Origin: Hippopus hippopus
Lineage: Eukaryota > Mollusca > Bivalvia > Cardiida > Cardiidae
Direction of reading: 5' to 3'
Length of the DNA: 64,000 bases
Assembly: GCA_946811185.2 (NCBI GenBank)
Contig: OX328108.1
Location: 2,069,501-2,133,500 of the forward strand
Part shown: positions 48,001 through 60,000 of the stretch, piece after piece
Layout of the letters: each line of letters starts with the position of its first letter
Numbering within the stretch: the stretch's first letter is position 1
Made by a program: the position numbers and the translations under genes
The notes under the pieces: generated by a model
What the model saw: only the letters and a program-made list of their open reading frames with translations
Databases searched by the model: none
What the model was told of the DNA's origin: nothing

Positions 48001-51000
48001 TACACATATGTTTTCTAACAATACTTGCTGTTTTTTTTTCTTAATCTCCACCTTTGACACAAACTAGTACATAGGTAGTTTCATTACAAATGGTAGTTTC
48101 ATTCTTTAGACTATTGTTTGTGTAACTTTTATCCTCTTGCTGTGTTTTTTCTTCATCTTCCTCTTTGAAGCACAAGTTTCTAGTATATGTTGTAGTTTCA
48201 TTCTTAAAACTATTGTTTGTGTAACTTTTGTTCTCTTTTCTCTTTTTTAGGACTTTTCTCTTTAATAATAATTTTTAGCAAACATCAAGATACTTTCATA
48301 GTCAGGTCGTCATCATTGTTGGCCTTAAAAAACTTTGACATCTTGTCATGTCTATGTTGTTAACGAAGCTTTTCTCTGCAAATTTTGCAAGGTCATTACT
48401 ATCAGTGGGGGAATCTAAACAAGAGAGCAGGCATTTTGACAGTTACGCCACTTGTATGACTGAATTTTCATGGAGAAAGAACTAGCAACAGAGCCTTGGC
48501 ACCAGCATTTAATCCTCATGTTTTGTGTCTTGCAAGAAAGTTGTATTTGTATAGTCACTAGTGAGGAGTTAACCCTTTTCCAAACAATCCTGGCTTTTAA
48601 AAACCCAGGGGAAAAAGACTTTTGAAAACATTGTGGGAAAAGGAGAAAATGCTAGTCACTAGCATTTTCTCCTTCTCTCACAATGTTTTTGATAGCCATC
48701 CGTCTCATGGTTGTGAACATTAGGATTATTTGCTAAAGGGTCTAGAGCTAAAAATCATGGCTCCTAAATGTACTGGTATCTGTTTAAACTTGTTGACATA
48801 AAAGTGAGGCATTCTCTGGCAAAAGGTGATTTAAAGCATCTCTGTGATACATTATACGAAGCAAGTCATCACATAATTATGGAAACTTAAAATCTGTTTT
48901 ATCTAACAACTTTCTGAATAATGAGATAGAATGTTCTTTGGACATGCGGACTGTGCAGGCTGACCTAGGTTGATACTTTTTGCAAATGCATGTAACCCCT
49001 TTTCACAGAGTATGGCTTATTTTAGTTGTCAGTCAGTCAAGTTGCAAGGAAAGCTTTCAAGTACTTTTATGTTCAGGTATCCATTATAGTAGAATACCCG
49101 TATTATAGTTGATATTATATTATTATTAACCCTTTACCAAACAATCCCTGGTTTTAACGACCCTGAGGAAGAAGCCTTCTGAAAACATTGTGGGAAAAGG
49201 AGAAAATTCTGGTAACCAGCATTTTCTCCTTTTCCCACAATGTTTTCTACTCTTCCAAAGTCAAATTACAATTTTTGAGTCACATTTATTTTGTTGTCTA
49301 CAAATGCCTTCAATTTGGACAAGTCTAAAATTTTGTCGTTTGGTAAAGAGTTAAAATGAAAACTTGATTCTCTGTGCTAGTTTTGAATTAGCCATTACAA
49401 GTAGAAATAGAGATCACAGTTTTATATACTAATCTGTTTTTGCACATGACTTGACTTACTTCACATGGATTTGAAAAATAACAAAGTACTGCATTTACTT
49501 TTCCCCACTTGTGGTACATTATGCCAAACAAACAAACAAACTTACAAACAAACAAATTAACAAACAAATGTGGGTTTAGTTACATGTGTGCAATACACCA
49601 TAAGGGTCAAGATATGTGTGCTATTTAACCCTGTACCACACAATCCCAGTTTTTGCTGCCCTGAGATAGAAGGATAATGAAAACATTGTGTTAAAAGGAG
49701 AAAATGCTGGTATCCAGCATTTTCTTCTTTTCCTACAAAGTTTTCAAGCCTGTCAACACAATCCCATCATGTGAGTCATGTTGAATTTGTTACCCTCAAA
49801 ATACATTCTATTTTGACTTTGTCTTAAACTTTGTGTTGTGGTTAGGGTTAAACTTTTCACCACACAACAGAGTTTTAGACTTGTCCAGATTGAAAGCATT
49901 TACAGATGACAGATTTGATGTGGCTCAAATCATGAGATTTGTCTTAAAAGCATATAAAACATTGTGGGAAAAGGAGAAAATGCTGGTTACCAGCATTTTC
50001 TCCTTTTCCGACAATGTTTTCAAAAGCCGTCTTCCTCAAGGTCATTATAACTTAGGATTGTTTAGTAAAGCGTTAACTTGTTACCTCCGGAAAAAAGAAT
50101 TTGCAGCAGATAGCATCAACCATCCTGATGAAAGAAGTGATAATCGACATGAATCATGAATACACATGAAAACATGGTGGTAAAAGGAAAAAATGCCATT
50201 TAAGCGCAATTTCTCAATGTACCATAATATTTTCAAAAGTGATCTCCAGGATGAAACATTGTGTAGCAAAAAGGGGAAATAATGTTTACAAGCAATTTCT
50301 CCTTTTGCAATAATGTTTTTAAAACCTGATCTGCTACAAGATGAGGAAAAGTTGTTTAGGGGGTTGTGAGTGACTTTATCACCCATACGTTAACCACCCA
50401 CTAAATAGACATGAACCATGCTCTGTGATTTCGGGGGCTTAATGCATCTGCAAAAAGTATTGACCCAGGTCAGCCAGCGCAGTCTGTGCAGGCTGACCAG
50501 GGCCAAAACTTTTTGCTAATGGTCAAGTTTCTTCATGTCAAAGGACCAGTCTCCATCATGATTCGGTTGGTTGTTGTACAAAATGGATTTTATGGATATT
50601 TATGTGATGAGACTTGCTTGGTATAATGCATCATTGGAATGCATTAAGCCCCCTTTTGCCAGAGCAGGGCTCATATTTTCCGATGTATCCCTGATAGTTT
50701 AAAGTATTTCAAAGCAGTGAAGGAAAGGAGAGTGTCTTTTTGGAATAATATTGATAACATTGTGGAGAAAAGGTTAGCAATTGCCTTAAACACTTCCCCA
50801 AACAATCAAAATATTTAACGACCCTGAGAAAAAAGGATTTTGAAACCATTGTAGCGAAAAAGGAAAAATCCTAGTGACCAGCATTTTATCTTATTCCCAC
50901 AATGTTCCTAACCTTTCATGAATAAATTTCACTATTTTAGCCACATTCATTTTGTCATATGCAATTGATTTCAATTTGGACGAGTCGGCAATTTTGTCAT

Positions 51001-54000
51001 CAGGTAAAGGATTAATTCTTTACCTCTTAACAACATGAAAAACTTGTCTGAAATGAAAGCATTTGCTGACAATATATCAAATGTGGTTGTAGCAATGAAA
51101 TCTATCTCTAAAGGTATGGGAAAACATTGTGGGAAAAGGAGAAAATGCTGGTTACCAGCATTTTCTCCTTTTCCCACTATGTTTTCAAAAGTCTTCTTTT
51201 CTTAGGGTTGTTAAAACTCGGGATTGTGAGGTTAAGAGTAAACAAACAAAAGCAGCTTTTGAGAAGTGGAGTGATTGCAATCAAACAGGAAAAGCTCCTT
51301 TTTTTGAAATGCTGTCTAGTGTTTTATTATAGGAGAAAGAAGTGATTGCTTTCTACAAGGAAAAGCTCCTTTTCCTGCAGTGTTTTGAAAGTGCTCTCTA
51401 ATGTTCTGTTTTAGAATGTAACATTTATTTGGTAGTTGGGATAAATGATTTTCCTTGAATTTCATATAACCTTTAACTCTGCTGTGCTCATCTTGGATTG
51501 TGCTGTGTACTCACATTTTAGACCCAGGTAATTATACACCGTCTTTTTTTTCTGTTTTATTGATCTTTGCTAGTTTAGTATATACTTGTATCTTTTATAT
51601 TGATTCCAACACCACAAATCTTAAACACTCCAAAATTCAAAATATTCTGCAGAGGACAAATTGAAAATCAAGGCCAATGAGCTTAAGTTCTCTGACAGGA
51701 TAAAAAAACATTGTGGGAAAATGAGAAAATGCTGGTTACCAGCATTTCTCCTTTTCCCACAATGTTTTCAAAAGGTTTCTACCTCAGGGTCGTTAAAACA
51801 CAGGACTGTTTGTTAAAGGATTGAATGAATCATTCTAGCTGAATGGTTCCAGGAAATTCAACGAGTACTTGTGTGGTAAACACCACACCACACCACACAG
51901 AATTTGAACATGGAACCTCATAATTATTGCTTGCTACAAGTTATCCCTCATTTTCCAACTATGCTTTCCAAACAGACCAAAGAAATCATTTTCCTGTTCT
52001 CCAAATAATTTTCTTTTATATCATGCATGCATAGTGGTGATATCTGAAAAAGTGATCCGCTCTTACGAACAAAGTCCGCAACAAAGAAATAAATGAACAA
52101 AATGCATAGCAGAAATACAGGGACCGGGCAGGATTCGAACTAGAACGCCCAGACGAAAGGCCAACACCATAACCACTGAGCTAAAGAGAATTCTCCCTAA
52201 CGCAGCTGTTAGGTGTTGTATTTAAATCGGGATGAAGCCATGCATGAAGGAGTGGTCTCCCGTAACACACCCCCTCTTAACCCTTTACCACACAATGACA
52301 CCTTTTAACACCCCTGAAGAAGAGGCCTTTTGAAAACATTGTGGGAAAAGGAGAAAATGCTGGTAACCAGCATTTTCTCCTTTTCCCACAAAGTTTTCTA
52401 CCCTATCAAAGAAAGTTGCATCATTTGAGCCACTATGAAATTGTCTTCTGCAAATGCTTTCAATTTGGATAGGTCTTAAATTTTGCCGTGTGGTAAAGGG
52501 TTAAAGTCATCATTTATTGATGACTGAAAGCCTTATTAGGCAGAAAGTCCATTTTTGGACAAGAAATGGGATTAATGGCTCAATGGCCAACCCCGGACAA
52601 GCCCCCATCTTACGAACAAAGTCCGTAACAAAGAAACAAATGAACAAATGCATAGCAGAAATACAGGGACCGGGCAGGATTTGAACCTAGAAAGCCTGGA
52701 CGAAAAGCCAACACCATAACCACTGAGCTAGAAAGAATTCTCCCTAATGCAGTTGTTAGGTATTGTATTTAAATCGGGATGAAGCCATGCATGAAGGAGT
52801 GGTCTCCCGTAACACCGCGCACTGGAAAAAGGGAGTTTAACCCATTTCCATGATACATCATACCAAGCAAGTCATTAAATGATTATGTATTTATAAAATC
52901 CAGTTTGTCTAACAACCGAGTTAATCCTGAGATAGAATGGTCCTTGTGAATATGCAGCAAATTTACCGAAAGCAAAATGTTTCGACAAAAGGTAAGCCTG
53001 CACAGGCTGACCTGGGTCAGTACTTTTGGCAGATGCTTTAACCCTTTACCACACAATCCCGACTTTTAACGACCCTGAAAAAGATGCCTTTGAAAACATT
53101 GTGGGAAAAGGAGAAAATGCTGGTAACCAGCATTTTCTCCTTTTCCCACAATGTTTTCTGCCCTATCAAGTACAAATTTCGTCATTTGGGCCACCTGTAA
53201 TTTGTCGTCTGCAAATGCTTTTATTTTGGACTGGTCTACAATTTTGTCGTTTGGTAAAGGGTTAATCCCTCTTTTCACAGAGTATTGCTCAAACCTTGTT
53301 TGGCTTTTGAAAAGATAATATCTTTCATTAGAAGTTGGGAGAAAAATGCTATTTCAAGGGATGTTGAAACATAAACTGTACCTGCACAAAACGTGCAGTC
53401 TGATTTTTAGCTCCACTGGCCGAAGGCCAGAGAGCTATTGTCATGGCGTTGTGTCCGTCGTGCGTCTGTCCGTTCGTCCGTCCGTCCGTCCGTTCGTGCG
53501 TGCGTCCGTAAACTTTTTCTTTAAAAAACTTCTCCTCAGAAACTATTGACTGGATTTTTACCAAATTTCACAGGAATGTTCCTTTGGTGGTCCTCTTTCA
53601 AATTCCTTCAAATAATTGTGTTCCATGAAGAATTCTGGTTGCCATGGCAACCAAAGTAAAAAACCTTTAAAAATCTTCTCCTCCCAAACCGCTATTTGGA
53701 TAGCATTATTATTTTGCAGGAATGTTCCTTAGATACAGGTTTACAGAATTCCTTAAAAAAAAAAAGATCTGTCAAAAAACATGGCTTTTATGGGAGACTC
53801 ATTTTCCTTTTATGGTATAAAGTAAAATCTTTGAAAAAATTCTTCTGTAAAACTATTCATTGGATTTCATTGTTGTTTTGCAGGTAAGTTCCTATGGTGG
53901 TTGTCTACCAAATTGTTTCTTCAGTGAGCTAAAATGCAGGATTGAATGATAATTGTTAAAAACTTCCTTTTGCCATTATAGAAATATCAGGCCTGTGGAG

Positions 54001-57000
54001 CGATACAGGCGCTCAAGCGCCTCTAGTTGATCTACTCTGTCTGCTTTGCTCAGACATTTTAGACAATAGCAACCCTGAAACTGCCGTTATTTAGGTCTTA
54101 TTTCTAGACTGAAAGCGTCCATTAGGTTTATTTGGCGTTGTATGGGTTAAGTAATATTTTTCTGTATTTTAATGCTATCTTTACTATGGATATCCAATAG
54201 AAGAAAAAGGTAATATTTTAGCTGTGTTGGATTCTACTATGTTTTGTCATTAACCATTTACCGCACAACAAAATATTGGGCTTGAACAAATTGATAGCAT
54301 TTGCAGATGGCAAATCAAAGGTTGTTTGAATGACCAGATTTGTTTTCAGTGGTGTAGAAAACATTGTTGGAAAAGGAGAAAATGCTGGTTACCAGCATTT
54401 TCTCCTTTTCCAACAATGTTTTCAAAAGCTTTCCTTTTCAAGGTTGTTAAAAGTAGGGATTGTGTGGTAAAGGGTTAAAGGAGAAAATGCTGGTTACCAG
54501 CATTTTCACCTATTCCCTCAATGTTATCAACAGGCTTTTTCTTGAGGGTCATTAAAAATTGGGATTGTTTGACAAAGAGTTAACCATTTACCAAACAAAG
54601 AGGAATTTTAAAAACCTTGAGGAAGAAGGCTTTTGAAATCATTCTAGGTAAAGGAAAAAATGCTGGTAACCAGTCTTTGCTTCTTTTCCCACAATGTTTT
54701 CTAACCTTTTAACTCTTTACCACACAACAATATTTTAGACTAATGAAAATTGATAGCATTTGCAGTTCACAAATTATACGTGGCTGACATAATTGGGTTT
54801 CTTTCTAAAAGGTTCGAAAAAGTTTTGGGAAAAGGAGATAATGCTGGTTTACTAGCATTTTCTCCTCTTTCCACAGTGTATTTAAAAGTCTAATTTCCCA
54901 GGGTCTTTAAAACTTAGGGTCGTGTGGTAATGGGTGAAAGAAACATTCCATTACTTGAGCCACATTTAATTTGTTGTCTGCTAATATGCTTTCAGTTTGG
55001 ACAAGTCTAAATATTGTCATCTGGGAAAGAATTAACCCTTTACCAAACAACAAAATTCTTTATAAGCCTAAATTGACAGCATCTGCAAATGACAGAATAA
55101 ATGTGACTCAAGAATTGAAATTTGTCTCAGGAAGGGTAGAAAACATGGTGGTAAAAGAAGAAAATGCTGGTTTCCAGCATTTTCTCTTCCCACAATGTTT
55201 TCCAAAGTTTTCTTTCTCAGGGTCGTCAAAATTTGGGATTGTGTGGTAAAGGATTAAAACTTCTGGTACACCAACAGTTCTGATTTCCAGCAAAAGTTCT
55301 TACATTGGATTATTGATAGCCATTGTGATAGGATTAATCCTTCTTTCAAAGTAGAAAATTGTCACAACTTTGTTTCAGTGGGAAAGCAGTCATTTGCTTG
55401 GAAAGACTGTTGCATGTAGTACTGGTAAAGAAACTCCAGGAATAGGATTGATAGGTTCACAAGTCAGGTTGACAAATGCAAAAATGTTTAAAATGGCATT
55501 AAACGCCAAGCCAACAAAGCAGTTGCCAAACTTCAGTGTAGTAGAAAGAAGGAAATTGATGGGATTTAACCTTATGAAAGAAATTGATAGGAACAAAAGT
55601 TATAGTTGGATCATAAGTTACTAGTATTTGTTTTCTTCATAGTAATGAAAAATTTATTGTTAAATAGTAGAATGTCTGAAAAGAATTTTTCATCAATGGA
55701 AATCAAACAGAAATGAGGAAAGAATTCACAAAACATTCTGAATTAAACCAGAACACAAATCAGAGTTTTAACGACCTTGAGAAAGAAAGCTGTTTCGTTA
55801 ACCAATATTTTCTTCTCTTCCTACAATATCTTCTACCTTTTAAAGACAAATCCCATTCTTTCAGTCATGTTTAAAATGTCATCTGCAAATGCTTTTAATT
55901 TGGACAGTCTTTCAATTTGGACAGCCTAGAATTTTGTTGTCGAGTAAAGACAATTGTAGTTTTGAATTCCATGACTGGCCAAATGATACCTAAGTCATCG
56001 AATTTAGAATTAACTCTTTATCACACAGCATAATTTCAGACTTGTCCAAGTTGAAAGCATTTGCAGACGACATATCTAATGTAACTAAGTTGATGATTTT
56101 TGTAATTGAAAGGTTGGAAAACATTTTCGGAAAAGGAGAAAATGCTGGTTACCAGCATTTTCTCCTTTTCCCATCAATGTTTTCAAGATCCTTTTTCTTC
56201 TTGGTTGTTGAAACCAGGATTGTTTGGTGAAGAATTAAGACAATATTGAGACTGATTGGTTAAAAATAATGGCCTGTTGAATTCCACAATGATAGATTCA
56301 TTTTTGTCTACTTTCTGAACATTGAAGAAGAGATGTACTCTGGTCAGACACAATACTTAGAAAGAGTGATGAATATGGCCTATGGAATTACAGGATGACA
56401 AATTTGTTTTTATTCTACTTTCCAGACATTGAAGCAGAAATGTATTCAGGTCAGAAACCAGCCTTGAAGAAACAGATGTCCAAACATATCCCGGCACAAG
56501 ATGTTTCAGACACAAAGTCAGTGGACGGAGATGATAAAGAGGTGAAGATAACTGCTTCACAATTACTTTATAATTAACTATTTCATGTTTGTTGTAATTT
56601 ATTGGGAAATAGTGATGGATCATAAGGTTTGATAATTCATGGTTACAACCAGTGAAACTAACCTATTTCATAGCAACCAATATGGAACTACAGTAGGAAA
56701 CTTTCTTTGGTAAAATAATCCCTCGGGGTACCGTTTTAGAAACAATTAGTAAGTTTTTGCATAAGTATTTTTGTAACTTTATGCCTGCATTCAGTTTTAC
56801 GAAAGTTGTGAATTCATTTTACTAAACTTTTGTAACTTTGTGAATTTTCATAAGTGAATATTTCTGTAACTCTTCACTTGAAGGAGCACTAGTTACATAG
56901 GTAAGCAGTGTGTGCCATTCAACCAAAAGGAAATATGACATATTTTACCAGTATTTATCCTACATTTCTCGCGCTTTACGTAATATTGTGATGCATTATG

Positions 57001-60000
57001 TGGGAGTGATGTGCCATAGAGAATTACAGAAGTAGCATGAAATAAACCATTTTTTTTTTTTTTTTCAGTGAAAGATTGAAATTTATTTAATTTCATGAAC
57101 ATTATAAGTAATATTTTCACCTGTAGCTGCACCACTAGTGAAAATATTACAGATGATGTTCACACAATGAAATAAATTTCGATCTTTCACCGAAAAAAAA
57201 AGAGATAAATGTCCTCTATCTCTACACCACAGAATCTTGAGTTTTGATGACCCTGAGAAAGAAGGCTTTTGAAAACATTTTTACTGGCACCAAGGGAACA
57301 ACTTTAGCATCTGATAGCTTTCATATTTTTCAAAAGCCAATGAAAGCATTAGCTTGAACAAGTAATTTGTGGCTTTCGTTGTCTTTGAATTACTAGGAAA
57401 CAATGTAGGAAAAAGAAAAAAAATTCTTCTGGGTAGTAAAAACAGGCTACTGTTTGGTAAAGGATTAATGATACATGCTGTCTTGATTTTTAACAGGGTA
57501 AAGATAAGAAGAAGGAGGAAAACAACGCAGGACTGGGACGTGTGATGAAGATGAACGCACCGGAGTGGTACATTGTTGCACTGGGCTGTTTCGGAAGCTT
57601 GATCAACGGAGGTGTTATGCCGTCTTTTGCCATCATCTTTGCTGAAATGCTTGGGGTAGGGTTTGCTGGATACCGATTTACAACCATTTTACTAAATATT
57701 TACCAGACAGTCCCAAGTTTCAATGTCCCTAAAGAAGAAGTCTTTTGAAAACATTGTGGGAAAAGGAGAAAATGCTGGTAACCAGCATTTTCTCAATTTC
57801 CGACAATGCTTTCTACCCTCCTAAAGCAATTTTTTATCATTGAGTCACACTTATTTTTTTGTCTGCAAAAGCTTTCAATTTTGGGAAGTCTAAAGTCTTG
57901 CCACATGGTAAAGAGTTAACTTTTACCTGACAAAAAAATCCAAGACTTGTCCAGATTGAAAGCATTTGCAGACGAAAAATAAGATGTTACTCAAATAGTA
58001 GGAGTTGCCCCAGAAAGGATAGAAAACATTGTAGGCAAAAAGGAGAAAATGCTGGTTACCAAAAAGGAGAAAATGCTGGTTACCAGCATTTTCTCCTTTT
58101 CCTGCAATGATTTCTACCTTTCAAGGACACGTTCCATCATTTGAGCCACATTTTGTCAAGTCTCTGCAAATGTTTTGAATTTGGACAGCTCCAAACTTTT
58201 GTTGGTAAAACTTTAGATACTGTTGAACCCTTTACCACATGGCAATTTTTTTTAACCAGTTGACATTGAGAGCATTCCCAGTTGACAAATTTCACATGAG
58301 TTAAAAAATAGAGTTCAGCTTCAGACAAATAGAAAACATTGTGAGAAAAGGAGAAAATGCTAGTTACCAGCATTTTCTCCATTTTCCACAGTATTTTCAA
58401 AAGGCTTATACATCAGGGTCGTTAAAACTCGGGATTGTGTGGTAAGAGTAATGATCAAGACCAGACCACAAAAATTACAGTCTGATCTTGAATCTACAGG
58501 AACAAATGCTTAAAAGTACACTTTGTAGAAGCTTTAACTCTTTACCACACAACAAAATTTTAGACTTGATCAAATTGAGAGAGTTTGCAGATGACAAAAT
58601 AAATATGGCTGAAGAAATGAAATCGATTCAGAAAGGGTAGAAAACATTGTGGAAAAAGGAGAAAATGCTGGTTACCAGCATTTTCTCCTTTTCCCACAAT
58701 GTTTTCAAAAGCTTTCATTCTTAGGGTCGTTAAAAGTCGGGATTGTGTGGTAAAGAGTTCAATGGGGATGCTGCATGCAGTTTTAGCCCCAGGGCAAGGT
58801 CACTATTTCTAAATAAAAATAGAAAAGTATCTCAACCTGTAGTATACTTTTCTTATGCCTTAACAAAAGTTTAACACAATTCTGTGTTTTCTGTGTTTTC
58901 AAAGCCTTTATGAAGAAGGGTACTGGAAACATTTTGGGTTGCGGGAAAAGGAGAAAAAATAGGTAACCAGCATTTTCTCCTTTTCCCACAATCTTTTTCT
59001 ACCCTTCTGTAGACAATTTTCAACACTGAGTCACATTTGATTTATTGTCTGCAAATCCTTTCAAATTTCTAGATTTAAAAGCCTAAAACTTTGTTCTCAT
59101 GTGAAGAGTTAAGATCTTGTTTTGATTGTTTTCAGGTATTTGCAGAGTCCGACCCTGACAAACAAGAGGAGGAAGTCAGATTCTGGGTGTTGATGTTTGT
59201 TCTGATTGGCTGTGTGAGCTTCTGTACTTACTTTCTACAGGTAAGGTTTTATCCCTGAACTGACCCCAGGAAAGATTGACTAATTGAGTGTATGGTGTTT
59301 AACTCTTTACCAAACAAAAAATTTTGGACTTGACCAAATTTAAAGCATTTGCACACGATGAAATAAATGTAGATCCAGTGATGATTTTTGTCTTTGATAG
59401 GGTAGAAAACATTGTGGGAAAAGGAGAAAATGCTGGTTACCAGCATTTTCTCCTTTTCCCACAATGTTTTCAAAACCCTTCTCCTTCAAAATTGTTAAAA
59501 GTCTGGATTGTGTGGTAGAGGGTTAATGTCATTTTCAACATTATTTCAGTTATATTGCTACAGCCAGTGCACCTATCTGTGCTTTCCTGAATTTCCTATA
59601 CCAGCACTTTGCCCAATATTCTTTCCCATACCACTTGCTGCTTTCCTTCACAACCGTCGTCAAAACAGTGATCAGCTGTGAGAGAGGGATGAATCCTGTC
59701 ACAATGACTATCATCAATCCATAGAGAGAAATTGGCTGAGCTAGGGATTCAAACCAGAGAACCCCTGTTCGTAAGTCCTGTAGGCTATGGACTGTGCCCT
59801 TAGAAACCCAAGAAAGAGGACTTTCGAAATCAGTATGCAAAAAATGGAATTTCTTTTGCTGATGACCAGAATTTTCTCCTTTTCCAACAATATTTCTGCC
59901 CTTTCAAAGAAAAACTCCATCATTTGAACCATATTTAGATTTTTTATCTTCAAATGCTTTCAATTGGGACGAGTACAATACAATACAATATATTTTCTTG

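Noticed and set aside
53026..53278. Recurrent short frames reading [18 protein letters not shown] on both strands
   Set aside because: The peptide is the translation of the PAL-1 palindrome, which reads alike on both strands; it recurs wherever PAL-1 lies and has no coding signature.
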